From: Bacillota bacterium
GTDB lineage: Bacteria > Bacillota > SHA-98 > UBA4971
Assembly: GCA_012516125.1 (NCBI GenBank)
Contig: JAAYXB010000047.1
Location: 1-64,000 of the forward strand
DNA: 64,000 nucleotides
Direction of reading: 5' to 3'
The notes beneath the pieces were generated by a model that saw only the letters and a program-made list of their open reading frames with translations, was not told where the DNA came from and ran no database searches. Position numbers and translations under genes: made by a program. Below, piece after piece: positions 50,526 to 59,939 of this stretch (position 1 is the stretch's first letter; the number at the start of each line of letters is the position of its first letter).

Positions 50526-51588
50526 CGTCCTTCCTCCTGTCTGCGAGTCGGCCCTGGCAGAGGCAGAGCGCCGCAGGTTCCGCGCGAGCAGGACCCTGGA
50601 CGCCAAATGGCCGTGCGAGTCCGTCCTGGCGGCGGCGCTCCGTCCGGCAAGCCCGCACGCGGCGCCCGTCCGCCCCTACCCATGCGGCGCCCGTCCAAGC
50701 CGTACCCATTCATGCTGCCGTACCCATCCATCCTTTAGTATTTCCAGCCTGCGCTACGTCCTGTCGCCTTCGTAGCGCGGGCGGCGATAAGGTGGTCGGG
50801 TACGAAACCAATTTTAGCGCTGGGCTGGGCTGGGTTGCGAGCGACCATGCTCGCCGGTGACCTGGTCGCCTCTAGACCAGCCTCCCAGGCGACCACATGG
50901 CGTGGTGCCGCCGCTGCCGCTTGCGACGACGGCCTGACACGCCCCCGACGAGCAGGCTGCAATGGCCCCTGGGCGCCACAGCGGCTACATGCGCCCCTTA
51001 CCATCTCCCGATTGACGAGGTCTCAAGGGCCTGGGTATACTTTGGGTATAGTTTCAGTTGAGCCGCCGCGCCTCTATGCTTCTCCCGGCGTGCCGCCCAT
51101 GGGCACGCATCGGCAGGTCGTGCGGGAACGGTCCCGCTGTCGACAACCACCTAGAAGCGTGCTCCGAAACTCGGGCGCGACTCTAGCGACTGCAGGCTCA
51201 GCCCGCAAATCCGCAGCTAGGCGGCGTACCGATTGTCCCATGGGCGCGGCACGGGCGGTTTTGGAGCAGACTACTAGCACGCGAGAGCGACCGGGCGCGG
51301 CGCACACCCGGCGCACATAGGGGCTACAAGGATGCTCCAAGACGGGCCTTGCCGCGCACGCCAGCCGACCCTTACACTGCCAAGCTGGGAATTTGCGACC
51401 TAAGGGCGCTGGTGCCGGGCTTTGGTGCAGCTTTTGAAGCGCCTATTTTGAAGCACCTACTAGGAGGGAGGAGGCACCCGCCGTCGCGGCTGGACAGACG
51501 GCTGCACGGGTAGCTGCGCCTGCGCCTGCTTAACAACTGACGCACGGCACCAAGTGAGTATGTAGAAGTGCTCCCGACTCTTGGGAGG
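50526..51588. other. Long intergenic region without recognised genes
   Basis: GC-rich stretch between the divergently read L,D-transpeptidase gene and the structured element upstream of cca. Open frames on both strands are short, low complexity and lack ribosome binding sites. A tandem GGGTATACTTT / GGGTATAGTTT lies at about 51032-51053. Sequence at 51470-51490 and 51500-51530 is rich in short CGCCTG-like repeats. I cannot support a gene here. Confidence 0.45.
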
Positions 51589-51701
51589 GGTTGCCGGTGG
51601 TTGCACGAGGGGTGTCAAAACCCGGCCACTCGCCCGACGGGCCGGGTTTGGGGAAGCGCGCCCCGCTTGGGGCGCCGTCCCCCAGTGCAACACCGGCAAC
51701 C
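51589..51701 (+). repeat. Structured dispersed element, copy 2 (113 bp)
   Basis: Terminal inverted arms (GGTTGCCGGTGGTTGCAC at 51589-51606; GTGCAACACCGGCAACC at 51685-51701) enclose two perfect hairpins: AAACCCGGCC/GGCCGGGTTT (51618-51627 with 51640-51649) and GCGCCCC/GGGGCGC (51658-51664 with 51669-51675). The whole folds as a three-stem cruciform. It matches copy 1 at 12277-12385 in reverse orientation with paired substitutions in the hairpins. Sequence just outside its left end (CCGACTCTTGGGAGGGG) recurs near 58480-58497. It may be a mobile non-autonomous element or a structured RNA. Confidence 0.75.
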
Positions 51702-51804
51702 AGACATCCGCAGGAAAACCGGGAGAGATTAGCGAACGTTACTCAATGCGGCACTGGCGCCCGGCTGCATACAGCTGCATGCAGAGGAGCGGCTCAGCCT
51801 CGCG

Positions 51805-53184
51805 ATGACCATGAACCTGGGCTGCGAACGTATTGTCAACGTGAATATCGAAGTGCCCGAGCATGTCGCGCGCGTGGCCCGGGAGCTTGAGGCGCGGGGG
51901 CATCGCGCCTACGTGGTCGGCGGTGCCGTGCGGGACTCCCTCCTCGGCAGAACGCCAAAGGACTGGGACATCTGCACGTCGGCCACCCCCGATGAAGTTG
52001 AGGATATCTTCCGCGGGAACGCGGTGTCTACCGGTAAGCGCTACGGCACTATCACCGTCCTGTCGGGTCGCAACGCCGTGGAGGTCACGACATTCCGCCG
52101 CGATGGGACATACAGCGACGGGCGCAGGCCCGACGTGGTTGTGTTCTCATCCGATGTCAGGGACGACCTCGCCCGCCGGGACTTCACCGTAAACGCCATG
52201 GCCTACGACGTCGGGCGGAAGGCGGTGATCGATTGCTACAATGGCCTCTCTGACCTCGAGGCGCAGGTCATACGCACCGTCGGCGACCCCCGTGCCCGCT
52301 TTCAGGAGGATGCCCTGAGGATGCTCCGGGCGATTCGCCTCGGGGCGGAGCTTGGGTTCGCTGTCGCGCCCGAGACTCTCGTAGCTATCGAAACCAATCA
52401 CGGGCTCATTAGAAGAATCTCCTGGGAGAGGATTCGGGATGAGTTCTCCGCGATGATCGCTTCGCCCGGCGCGGGCGATGCGGTACGACTTACAGAGAGA
52501 ACCCGGCTGCTGGAGCACATCCTTCCCGAGCTTGAGGCGTGCGTCACCGTCCCGGCAGGTGGGCCCTGCGCCGGAACCGTGTTTGAGCACAGCCTTAAGG
52601 TGACGGACATCATAGAGCCTGCCCTGCACCTTCGCCTCGCGGCGCTCCTCCACGACATCGGAAAGCCCGCGACAATGGCACGTGACTCAAGCGGCGCAGT
52701 GAGGTTCTTCGGTCACGACAAGGTCGGGGCCACACTCGCGCGCCAGGCGCTCGAAAGGCTCCGGTACCCGGGCGAACTGGTTCGAAGAGTCGCGTTGCTC
52801 ATCGAGCGGCATATGTTCGCCTACGACCCGGCGACGAAGGACAAGGGCATTCGCCGTATCGTGGCGGCCCTCGGGATGGACGCCATCCGGGACCTCGTAA
52901 AGCTGCGCGAGGCCGACAGGACCGCCCTCGGCGCGGGGCCTGGGCCCGGCAGCAACATGGCGGCATTCCTTGCGAGGGTTGAGGACGTGATGGCAAAAGG
53001 CCCGGCGCTTTCAGTGCGCGACCTTGCGGTGAGTGGGCACGATGTCATAAGGGTGCTTGGCGTGCCCGAGGGACCGGAGGTCGGGAAGGCGCTTGCGAGG
53101 CTCCTCGATGCTGTGTTGGAGAACCCTGAACTCAACTCACGGGAAAAGCTCCTGCAACTCCTGCGGCAGATGAAGAGCAGATGA
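51805..53184 (+). CDS. cca: CCA tRNA nucleotidyltransferase / poly(A) polymerase family
   Basis: A 459-residue class II nucleotidyltransferase. The head has YVVGGAVRDSLLGRTPKDWDICTSATPDEVEDIF (catalytic GG and DxD), then VEVTTFRRDGTYSDGRRPDVVVFSSDVRDDLARRDFTVNAMAYD and the ATP-selecting EDALRMLRAIRLGAELGF. An HD domain follows (LAALLHDIGKPATMARD), as in many Bacillota CCA-adding enzymes. The start at 51805 has only a weak, distant Shine-Dalgarno; a GTG at 51841 is possible. A tRNA gene lies just downstream on the other strand. Confidence 0.94.
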   Translation: MTMNLGCERIVNVNIEVPEHVARVARELEARGHRAYVVGGAVRDSLLGRTPKDWDICTSATPDEVEDIFRGNAVSTGKRYGTITVLSGRNAVEVTTFRRDGTYSDGRRPDVVVFSSDVRDDLARRDFTVNAMAYDVGRKAVIDCYNGLSDLEAQVIRTVGDPRARFQEDALRMLRAIRLGAELGFAVAPETLVAIETNHGLIRRISWERIRDEFSAMIASPGAGDAVRLTERTRLLEHILPELEACVTVPAGGPCAGTVFEHSLKVTDIIEPALHLRLAALLHDIGKPATMARDSSGAVRFFGHDKVGATLARQALERLRYPGELVRRVALLIERHMFAYDPATKDKGIRRIVAALGMDAIRDLVKLREADRTALGAGPGPGSNMAAFLARVEDVMAKGPALSVRDLAVSGHDVIRVLGVPEGPEVGKALARLLDAVLENPELNSREKLLQLLRQMKSR

Positions 53185-53202
53185 GACGCTAAGTACACAA
53201 TC

Positions 53203-53277
53203 TGGCTGGGGCGGGAGGATTCGAACCTCCGAATGCAGGATCCAAAGTCCCGTGCCTTACCGCTTGGCTACGCCCCA
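53203..53277 (-). tRNA. tRNA-Gln (anticodon TTG)
   Basis: Reading the minus strand, acceptor TGGGGCG pairs with CGCCCCA, the D-stem is GCC/GGC, the anticodon stem CGGGA/TCCTG holds loop CTTTGGA with anticodon TTG, the T-arm is GGAGG-TTCGAAT-CCTCC, and a G discriminator is followed by an encoded CCA. All stems pair. Confidence 0.95.
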
Positions 53278-53845
53278 GCACGAACCGGCACAAACCCGCA
53301 AATTACTTGCCTTTTCGGCACCATGAGTATAGCAAAGGTGCCGAAGGACGTCAAGACGCCCCTGCGCTTTCCTCCGCTCCTGCGCTTCTGCGCCTCAGCG
53401 CCCCCGCTTAAGTTTAAGGCCGCGGGCCACTACCGGGGTCACGGCCCAGGGCAGCGGGGTGCGTATCACCCTGGAGTACGTATCACCCTGGCATGTGCGG
53501 CGCTCCGTCCGAGCGCGAGCGCCTCAGCAGCTGCGCCCGTCTACCGGCCCCAAGCAGGGCCTCGATGACCGCCTGGGCTTCTTGAGGAATCGCCGGCACA
53601 ATTCGAACCTGCGCGTCCGCGCCGCCGGCGCCCCACCCCCGAGTCCGGCACCGGCCAGCCTCTCCCTCTAGCAGCACCCTGCGAGAGCCGCCACGGATTC
53701 CCTGGAAGCCGGCTCCGAACCGAGCCACGCCACGCCAGGCCGTGCGTATCGGCCAACTCTTACGCCGCCAATCTGGGGCGTTACGCCCATGACGACGTTG
53801 CAGCTAGCCCCAGGCGCGCCCTTGAAGCACTCCTGTAGACCCTGC
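53278..53845. other. Intergenic region between tRNA-Gln and spoVG
   Basis: No gene supported. A 15-17-bp tandem duplication (GCGTATCACCCTGG / ACGTATCACCCTGG) lies at 53461-53492. The rest is GC-rich with no clear promoter for the tRNA that I can point to. Confidence 0.45.
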
Positions 53846-54121
53846 TCAGTTGGCCTCGGCCTGAGGGCTTGTTTGCGTTTGGTATGCCGCCATGACCGCC
53901 TTGTGGATTTCCGCCCGCGCCTCCTTCGTGATCGGGTGCGCGATATCCCTGTAACCGTTGGCCCCCACCTTGCGAGAGGGCATCGATACGAAGAGACCGG
54001 TGGGCCCTTCGATCACCTTGACTTCCTTGACAACGAATGCGTTGTCGAAGGTTATGGAAGCTATCGCCCGCGTCTTCCCGTCGCTCTTCACCGGCCTGAC
54101 CCGCACTTCCGTGATGTTCAA
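53846..54121 (-). CDS. spoVG: Septation/sporulation regulator SpoVG
   Basis: A 91-residue SpoVG: MNITEVRVRPVKSDGKTRAIASITFDNAFVVKEVKVIEGPTGLFVSMPSRKVGANGYRDIAHPITKEARAEIHKAVMAAY. The full conserved core is present. It starts at a TTG, with GGTGG about 10 nt upstream. SpoVG is a small nucleic-acid-binding regulator involved in asymmetric division and in regulating other genes. Here it is separated from glmU-prs, which it precedes in Bacillus. Confidence 0.96.
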   Translation of the reverse strand: MNITEVRVRPVKSDGKTRAIASITFDNAFVVKEVKVIEGPTGLFVSMPSRKVGANGYRDIAHPITKEARAEIHKAVMAAYQTQTSPQAEAN

Positions 54122-54267
54122 TTCCGGTCACCACCTTCCATACCAGGTACTCTTGTGGGTTGCATGAAGCGTATTCCACATCAACCCATAGATTCCTGCT
54201 TATGGAAGACCAAAATCTCCTCTTTTTTCCTCCGCGGGTGCCGGTCCCGGTCAGGCGAGGGAAGCCG

Positions 54268-55032
54268 TCAGGCCGGGGAGGCCACCAGCCTCCGAACAAG
54301 CTCGAGGTCGCTCGGCTTATCGACGTCCGCGGCGATCTCCGGGAACTCCGAGATGATCGCCACGCCCCGGACGCCTGCGATTTCCTGGAGGCGCCTCTCC
54401 ACGTCGTGGATGGACAGGCGTCTCAGGATGAACTTGACCGTGCATCGCGGACCAAGGAACGCCGCCATCATCCAGGGCTTCTTCCGTGTGGCCACGGCCT
54501 GCTCAAGAAGCCGGCCGCACGCCTCAAGCCCCGAAGGCGATGCCAGGATCACGTTGCCGCCGGTGAGCGTGCCCTCGGCCACAGTGAGGTACGTGCGCTT
54601 CATCCCCGGAAACTTTGCCTCATTTGTCTCCTTGCTGAGAAGCGGGTAATGAATCTCCGCCGGGTTCGCGTCCGCTTTCTGGAGGAAGTCCTCGAGCGCC
54701 TCGGTTGTGAGGAGAGGCAGGTCCGCGGTGACGATGAGCACCTTCCCCTGCGGTTCCAGGGCCTTGATGGCTGCCTTGAGGTTGTCGACGATGGAGCCGA
54801 CCCGCTCTACCAGGACGGCGTCGCCGGACGGGATAGCCTCCGCCAAAGCCTGCTTCGGCCCCACCACGACGACCCGTCCGATCCTCGAACACCCTTTCAC
54901 AGCACGTAATACGTAATGGATCATCGGCTTCCCAGCTATATCGATGAGCGCTTCATAACGCGCGCTGTCGCAGCTCGCAAGCCTCCCGTCGTTGTCCGCT
55001 CCTGCCAGGATCACGGCATCGACCACGCGCAC
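54268..55032 (-). CDS. MobA-like NTP transferase domain protein
   Basis: A 254-residue nucleotidyltransferase-fold protein. It starts MRVVDAVILAGADNDG, with KPMIHYVLRAVKGCSRIGRVVVVG, VLIVTADLPLLTTEALEDFL and DVDKPSDLELVRRL at the end. The signature LAGG-type loop is LAGADNDG. Proteins of this kind lie next to ispE in other Clostridia-like genomes. The substrate is unknown; it lacks the acetyltransferase half of GlmU and the MobA guanine-specific motifs cannot be confirmed by eye. Confidence 0.82.
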   Translation of the reverse strand: MRVVDAVILAGADNDGRLASCDSARYEALIDIAGKPMIHYVLRAVKGCSRIGRVVVVGPKQALAEAIPSGDAVLVERVGSIVDNLKAAIKALEPQGKVLIVTADLPLLTTEALEDFLQKADANPAEIHYPLLSKETNEAKFPGMKRTYLTVAEGTLTGGNVILASPSGLEACGRLLEQAVATRKKPWMMAAFLGPRCTVKFILRRLSIHDVERRLQEIAGVRGVAIISEFPEIAADVDKPSDLELVRRLVASPA

Positions 55033-55062
55033 CGTCTCCTTTCTAGTCGCAGCCCTCCACTT

Positions 55063-56031
55063 TTAGTTATAGCGCCTCCACTGCCGCACCGGAATGCGCT
55101 CGAGCCCTGTCGGGGCCGAACAGCACACGAACGTTGTGTCGTATGCTTCACGCACAACCCGTCTTATTTGCCTTGCCGCGTTCTCATCCTCGGCTATGCC
55201 GAACACCGCCGGACCAGAGCCGGACATCCCCACACCCAGGGCGCCCGCGTCAAGCAGCGCCTGCTTCGCCTTTTCTACCTCGGGAACCATGCTTGCCGCC
55301 GCCCGTCCGAGGTCGTTGGCGAGCCCGGCCGCCATACGCCGCACATCGCGCGTGGCCACCGCTTCCAGCATTCCGGGGGTGGCGCGCCCGGCGTCGCTGC
55401 GACCACCATCCGCCCCCTCCCCGGCAAGCCGGTCGTACACGGCGTAAGCCTCAGCGGTGCTTATCCTGTCTTCGGGGACGACCACGACGAACCAAAGGTT
55501 CTCCAGCGCAGGGAGATTCTCAACCTGCTCTCCCTTGCCCCGGATCACCCCGGTCCCTCCCGTAAGGCAAAACGGCACATCCGCCCCGACGGTCTCACCG
55601 ATCCTGGCAAGCTCTGCCTCGTCAAGGCCAAGCCCCCACAGCTCGTTGAGGCCCAGGAGCACTGCAGCCGCATCGGCGCTCCCCCCGCCGAGCCCCGCGC
55701 CCACCGGAATCCTCTTCTTTATGTCGACCCACACCGCTGCTCCGACGCCGGCAAACCGCGACAGGGCAAGCGCCGCCTTGAAGGCGAGGTTCTCGTGGCC
55801 GAGGGGGACAAGCGGGTCCTGGCAGGCCAGCGTAACGCCAAGTTCCCTGCCGCGCCCCGACACTGAATGCGCCGGCGTTGACCCGAGCGCTATACCATCG
55901 TACAGGTCGATGGACTGCACCACCGACTCGAGCTCGTGGTACCCGTCGGGCCGCCGACCGAGGATGTCGAGGGTAAGGTTGAGCTTCGCCCGGGCGACGA
56001 TCAGCAGCCTCTTGTCTTCTGTTCCAGCCAT
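55063..56031 (-). CDS. ispE: 4-(cytidine 5'-diphospho)-2-C-methyl-D-erythritol kinase
   Basis: A 322-residue GHMP kinase of the MEP isoprenoid pathway. The start MAGTEDKRLLIVARAKLNLTLDILGRRPDGYHELESVVQSIDLYD is typical; the ATP-binding loop is IPVGAGLGGGSADAAAVLLGL and the C-terminal motif GVGMSGSGPAVFGI. A longer upstream frame has no ribosome binding site. It lies 30 nt upstream of the NTP transferase gene. Confidence 0.95.
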   Translation of the reverse strand: MAGTEDKRLLIVARAKLNLTLDILGRRPDGYHELESVVQSIDLYDGIALGSTPAHSVSGRGRELGVTLACQDPLVPLGHENLAFKAALALSRFAGVGAAVWVDIKKRIPVGAGLGGGSADAAAVLLGLNELWGLGLDEAELARIGETVGADVPFCLTGGTGVIRGKGEQVENLPALENLWFVVVVPEDRISTAEAYAVYDRLAGEGADGGRSDAGRATPGMLEAVATRDVRRMAAGLANDLGRAAASMVPEVEKAKQALLDAGALGVGMSGSGPAVFGIAEDENAARQIRRVVREAYDTTFVCCSAPTGLERIPVRQWRRYN

Positions 56032-56207
56032 TGCGCTTAATAGATTATGCGAAATATCGGGAATTCCTGCTTCGGTCGAAGCTTGCCTGCAAAACGGGCG
56101 AGCCCAGCCCCGATCTCCCCAGGCGTGCCTGATAATCCGGATCGCCGGGCGCTTCGGTGTCGCGCGCAGCACGGGGGAGCCCCGCCCCGGGCCCGCGGCG
56201 AAACATC

Positions 56208-57431
56208 CTACCTGCCCAGTCCGAAAAGCCCCTGGAAGAAGTCGCGGATCGCACGCATGATGACGGTGAAAATGCTCGCCCTAGGCACGTCCTCCGTGGC
56301 AACAACGTCCACGCGAGCCAGCTCGCGACCATCGAGGGACGCCACAATGGCGCCGAGCTTCTCCCCTTTCCGAATGGGAGCGCGGCGCTCCGCTGATACG
56401 ATCGTCGTGTCGACAAGGTCCTTCTTGCCCTTCTCGACGAGCGCCACAAAGTCCGCGCTCGCGGCAGCGGGGACCTCCTCGCGCCGCCCGTTGGGCACCC
56501 GCACCTTGCCCACCACGTCGCCCTTCTTCGCCACGGCCACACGGTCGAACTCGCGGAAGCCGTAGTTCAGCAGCTTCATTGTGTCCTCAATGCGGTCCTC
56601 GTTGGCGGGAAGCCCCAAGACCACTGAGATGAGCCTCACGTCGTCCCGCTTCGCCGTGCCCGCGAGGCAGTAACCTGCCTCATCGGTCATCCCGGTCTTG
56701 AGCCCGTCCGCCCCCGGGTAGCGAAGTATTAGCTCGTTGGTGTTCCTGAGGAAGGACTCCTCCTGGCGCACCCTCGGACCTTTCCGCTCGAGAGTGTCGG
56801 TCCAGATGCTTGTCCACTCAAGGACCTTAGGATGTTTCGTGACCAGCTCGCGCGACATGATAGCGATATCCCGGGCCGTGCTGTAGTGGTTAGGAGCCGG
56901 GAGACCATCGGGGTTCTCGAAGTGCGTGTTCTTCATCCCCAGCTCTTTGGCTTTCTCGTTCATCTGGTTCACGAAGTCCTCTGCACTCCCGGCGATGAAC
57001 TCGGAGACCGCATGCGCGGCATCGTTCGCAGACACGATGGCGATGGCTTTCATCATGTCGCCGAGCTTCATCTGCTCGCCTTCTGCGAGCCAGATCTGAG
57101 AACCGCCGATCTGGCTCGCCTCGGTGCTGGTCGTGACCATATCATCAAGGCTGACCTTCTTCGAGTCCACGGCCTCCATGGTAAGGAGCATTGTCATGAC
57201 CTTGGTTATGCTCGCAGGCGCCACACGAAGGTCGGGCTCCTTCTCGTACAGGACCTGACCTGTCTCGGCGGTGATGAGCATGGCCGAGCGAGCCTTCAGC
57301 TCCGGTGGCGCGGCCGCCTGCACCGAAAGCGATGAAAGCGACGGCGCAACTGCCGCCACCAGCGCCACTGCGAGACTTGCGATGAAAAGCGCTCGACGCG
57401 CTCTCAGCCATGGACCCTTCGAAAACAACAT
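56208..57431 (-). CDS. dacF: D-alanyl-D-alanine carboxypeptidase (DacF/PBP5 type)
   Basis: A 407-residue exported serine peptidase. A signal peptide (ALFIASLAVALVAAVAPSLSSLSVQAAA) precedes the S11 domain with the SxxK motif SITK, the SxN motif SAN (VSANDAAHAV) and the KTG motif (ADGLKTGMTDEAGYCLAG). A PBP5-type beta domain follows, and a C-terminal amphipathic helix (FTVIMRAIRDFFQGLFGLGR) anchors it at the membrane. TTGGAGAG precedes the ATG. It trims peptidoglycan stem peptides; DacF-like proteins act in spore cortex formation. Confidence 0.93.
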   Translation of the reverse strand: MLFSKGPWLRARRALFIASLAVALVAAVAPSLSSLSVQAAAPPELKARSAMLITAETGQVLYEKEPDLRVAPASITKVMTMLLTMEAVDSKKVSLDDMVTTSTEASQIGGSQIWLAEGEQMKLGDMMKAIAIVSANDAAHAVSEFIAGSAEDFVNQMNEKAKELGMKNTHFENPDGLPAPNHYSTARDIAIMSRELVTKHPKVLEWTSIWTDTLERKGPRVRQEESFLRNTNELILRYPGADGLKTGMTDEAGYCLAGTAKRDDVRLISVVLGLPANEDRIEDTMKLLNYGFREFDRVAVAKKGDVVGKVRVPNGRREEVPAAASADFVALVEKGKKDLVDTTIVSAERRAPIRKGEKLGAIVASLDGRELARVDVVATEDVPRASIFTVIMRAIRDFFQGLFGLGR

Positions 57432-57443
57432 CTCTCCAACCAC

Positions 57444-57801
57444 CTCGCAAGAGCGCCCCTTTGCAGGTCAAACGCTTCCCCAGGAAGGAGCGCAGCTTTA
57501 TGGATTCTCCACTTATCCCCGCCTTCCTCTCCGAACCTGCGCGGTTTGTCCTTCCATAATATACCCATTCTGGACGGACTGTACACCCGGACAAGGGCCC
57601 ACCATGCCTTTGTCCCTGCCCTGCCTCTAACCCTGCCATGCCCCTGCTCGGTCCTACCCCTGCCCCTCTCTTGCCCTACTTGCTTCTGTCCTGCTTGGTT
57701 CTGCCCAGTCCCTGCCCGCACACTCGGGATTTTTCAAGAATGGAGGAAACACGCAGACGATAGCGTATATTCCTTATCAGGGCACGGAAGGAGGTGAGTT
57801 C
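57444..57801. other. Divergent intergenic region with pyrimidine-rich tract
   Basis: Upstream of both dacF (minus) and the RDD gene (plus). From about 57598 to 57720 the plus strand is a nearly uninterrupted CCTGCC/CTGCCC/CTTGCC-like pyrimidine-rich repeat. No gene is supported. AAGGAGGTG before 57802 is the Shine-Dalgarno of the RDD gene. Confidence 0.5.
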
Positions 57802-58269
57802 GTGAACTACCCCAAAGCTGACCTTGGAAAGCGATTTGTGGCCGCGCTCATCGACGGTGTCATCGCGGGGATCCTTACGGTAGTCATTCCAATTCTCGGC
57901 GGGTTGCTCGGGGCTGCGTATACCCTTACAAAGGATGCCCTCGTGTTTCAGTTGACGAAGGACGCTCAATGGAAGAACAGGAGCGTCGGCAAGAAAGTCA
58001 TGGGCCTGCAGGTGGTCAACTTGGGCGGCGGGGATGTCGACATGACGATATCGCTGAAGCGTAACGTCACCCTCGCGATCGGCTCGCTTCTGGCCGCGAT
58101 ACCTCTCCTGGGGCTTCTCGTGGCTCCGCTGGTTGGCGGTGTCCTGGGCCTCATCGAGATCGTGCTGGTTCTGACCGACGCTGCGGGACGGCGACTCGGT
58201 GACAAGTGGGCGAACACCCAGGTGATCGCCGTGGAAGAGCCCCAGCCTTCAGGCGGCACGAAGGGGTAA
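57802..58269 (+). CDS. RDD-family membrane protein
   Basis: A 155-residue protein starting at a GTG 5 nt after AAGGAGGTG (MNYPKADLGKRFVAALIDGVIAGILTVVIPILGGLLGAAYTL). The RDD features are the Arg in KRFVAALIDG, the pair of Asp around the first helix, and KNRSVGKKVMGLQVV, NVTLAIGSLLAAIPLLGLL and a final GRRLGDKWANTQVI. It has about three membrane helices. The function of the family is poorly known (some act in Na+/H+ exchange). Confidence 0.88.
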   Translation: MNYPKADLGKRFVAALIDGVIAGILTVVIPILGGLLGAAYTLTKDALVFQLTKDAQWKNRSVGKKVMGLQVVNLGGGDVDMTISLKRNVTLAIGSLLAAIPLLGLLVAPLVGGVLGLIEIVLVLTDAAGRRLGDKWANTQVIAVEEPQPSGGTKG

Positions 58270-58595
58270 CCAGAGGCCAACCTGCGAAATCCGACGTGTG
58301 TCCCAAAAGGAAGCGGCGAGAGGCTCTAGAACGGCTCGGCTCCACCGGCCGGTTCATTGCCCCTCGCCGCCTTACGTCGCTCTACTCCTGCTCTACTCCA
58401 ACTGAGGGTGCGTTGGTTCTTGCCCCTTTTCCAGTAGTTGCCGGTTGGCAACGTTACACTCTCCTTGAGTCACCTGCTACCCCTCCCAACAGTCGGAAAC
58501 ATTTCCTCACTCTCACCCAGCCAGGTAAGCACGCAGGCACGCAGCACGCAGGCGCGCAGGCACGCAGGCAGGCAAGCCGGTCTCCAGCTGCGCTC
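58270..58595. other. Convergent intergenic region with element relic and simple repeat
   Basis: Contains the shortened structured-element relic (58422-58520) and then a simple repeat of AGGCACGC/AGGCGCGC units (58528-58575) just before the stop of glnA. No gene is supported; I see no clear terminator for glnA or the RDD gene. Confidence 0.5.
58422..58520 (-). repeat. Structured dispersed element, deleted copy 3
   Basis: CTTTTCCAGTAGTTGCCGG (58425-58443) matches the outside and left arm of copy 1, and CCCCTCCCAACAGTCGG (58480-58496) matches the flank of copy 2. The middle hairpins are missing; instead a short dyad GTTGCC-GGTT-GGCAAC remains. It looks like a deletion derivative. Confidence 0.5.
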
Positions 58596-59927
58596 TCAGA
58601 ATACGTTCAGGTACTGCTCGATCTCCCACGGATGGACCTGTGTTCGGTAGATGTCCCACTCGATTTCCTTCGCCTCGATGAACCTGCTGACTATGTGGGG
58701 ACCGAGAGTGTCCATGATGACCTCATCGGCCTTGAGGCACTCGATGGCCTCCATGATGCTTCCCGGCAGGCTCTTTATGCCCATCGCTTCGCGCTCAGCA
58801 GGAGACAGCCCGTAGACGTTGAGGTTCACCGGGTCCGGCGGAAGGATCTTATTCTTGATTCCGTCGAGACCAGCCTTCAAGCTGACCGCAAGCGCGAGGT
58901 ACGGGTTGCATGACGGGTCAGGGCTTCGGAGCTCGATCCTGGTATGCTTGCCGCGCGCGGCCGGGACCCGGATGAGCGGGCTCCTGTTCCTTTCTGACCA
59001 GGCGATGTACACCGGCGCTTCGTATCCGGGCACAAGCCTCTTGTACGAATTGATGAGAGGGTTAGTAATCGCCGTGAAGCCTCTGGCGTGCTTCATGAGG
59101 CCACCGATGTAGTAAAGCGCGATGTCCGAGAGACCGTTCGGGGCGTCAGGATCGTAGAACGCATTCTCCTCGCCTCTGAAGAGGGACTGGTGTGTATGCA
59201 TTCCTGAGCCATTGATGCCGAACACCGGCTTCGGCATGAACGTCGCATGGAGGTTGTGAGCGAGGGCCACGGTCCGCACGACGAAACGGAACGTGGCGAC
59301 GTTGTCCGCCGTGGTGAGGCCGTACGTGTACTTGAAGTCGATCTCGTGCTGACCCGGCGCTACCTCGTGGTGGGACGCCTCGACCTCGAACCCCATCTTC
59401 TGCAGCATGACCACCATGTCCTGGCGCGCCCGCTCGCCGCGGTCGAGGGGAGCGAGATCAAAGTAGCTGGCCTGGTCGTGGGTCCTGGTCGTCGGCTTGC
59501 CCGCTTCATCCCTGGTAAACAGGAAGAACTCCGGCTCGGGCCCGGCAACGAACGTGAAGCCCATGCTCTCCGCCTCGGCCAGAACCTTCTTCAGAGTGTG
59601 CCTGGGACACCCCTCGAACGGCGTCCCGTCAGGGTTGTAGATGTCGCAGATGAGCCGTGCCGTCACCGCATCTTCGCCGTTCCATGGGAAGATCGCGAAT
59701 GTGGAAGGGTCCGGCCGCAGGTACATGTCGGATTCCTCGATGCGCACGAACCCCTCGATTGACGACCCGTCGAACATGATCTCGCCGTCCAGCGCCCTAT
59801 CGAGCTGCTCCACAGGAATCGCGACGTTCTTGATGACGCCGAGGATGTCGGTGAACTGAAGCTGCACGAACCTGACTTTGAGCTCTTCCGCTTTTCTCAG
59901 CACGTCTTCTTTCGTGAGACCTGGCAT
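58596..59927 (-). CDS. glnA: Glutamine synthetase type I
   Basis: A 443-residue GSI-alpha enzyme, assimilating ammonia into glutamine. Motifs are [74 protein letters not shown] and [28 protein letters not shown]. Length and the absence of an adenylylation insertion fit the Bacillus type that is regulated by feedback inhibition and GlnR. It lies 12 nt after the MerR-type gene. Confidence 0.96.
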   Translation of the reverse strand: MPGLTKEDVLRKAEELKVRFVQLQFTDILGVIKNVAIPVEQLDRALDGEIMFDGSSIEGFVRIEESDMYLRPDPSTFAIFPWNGEDAVTARLICDIYNPDGTPFEGCPRHTLKKVLAEAESMGFTFVAGPEPEFFLFTRDEAGKPTTRTHDQASYFDLAPLDRGERARQDMVVMLQKMGFEVEASHHEVAPGQHEIDFKYTYGLTTADNVATFRFVVRTVALAHNLHATFMPKPVFGINGSGMHTHQSLFRGEENAFYDPDAPNGLSDIALYYIGGLMKHARGFTAITNPLINSYKRLVPGYEAPVYIAWSERNRSPLIRVPAARGKHTRIELRSPDPSCNPYLALAVSLKAGLDGIKNKILPPDPVNLNVYGLSPAEREAMGIKSLPGSIMEAIECLKADEVIMDTLGPHIVSRFIEAKEIEWDIYRTQVHPWEIEQYLNVF

Positions 59928-59939
59928 TTTGTTTCCTCC

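Noticed and set aside
50735-51004. Small ORFs in the long gap upstream of cca
   Set aside because: Composition is low complexity, no Shine-Dalgarno, and frames on both strands are equally open.
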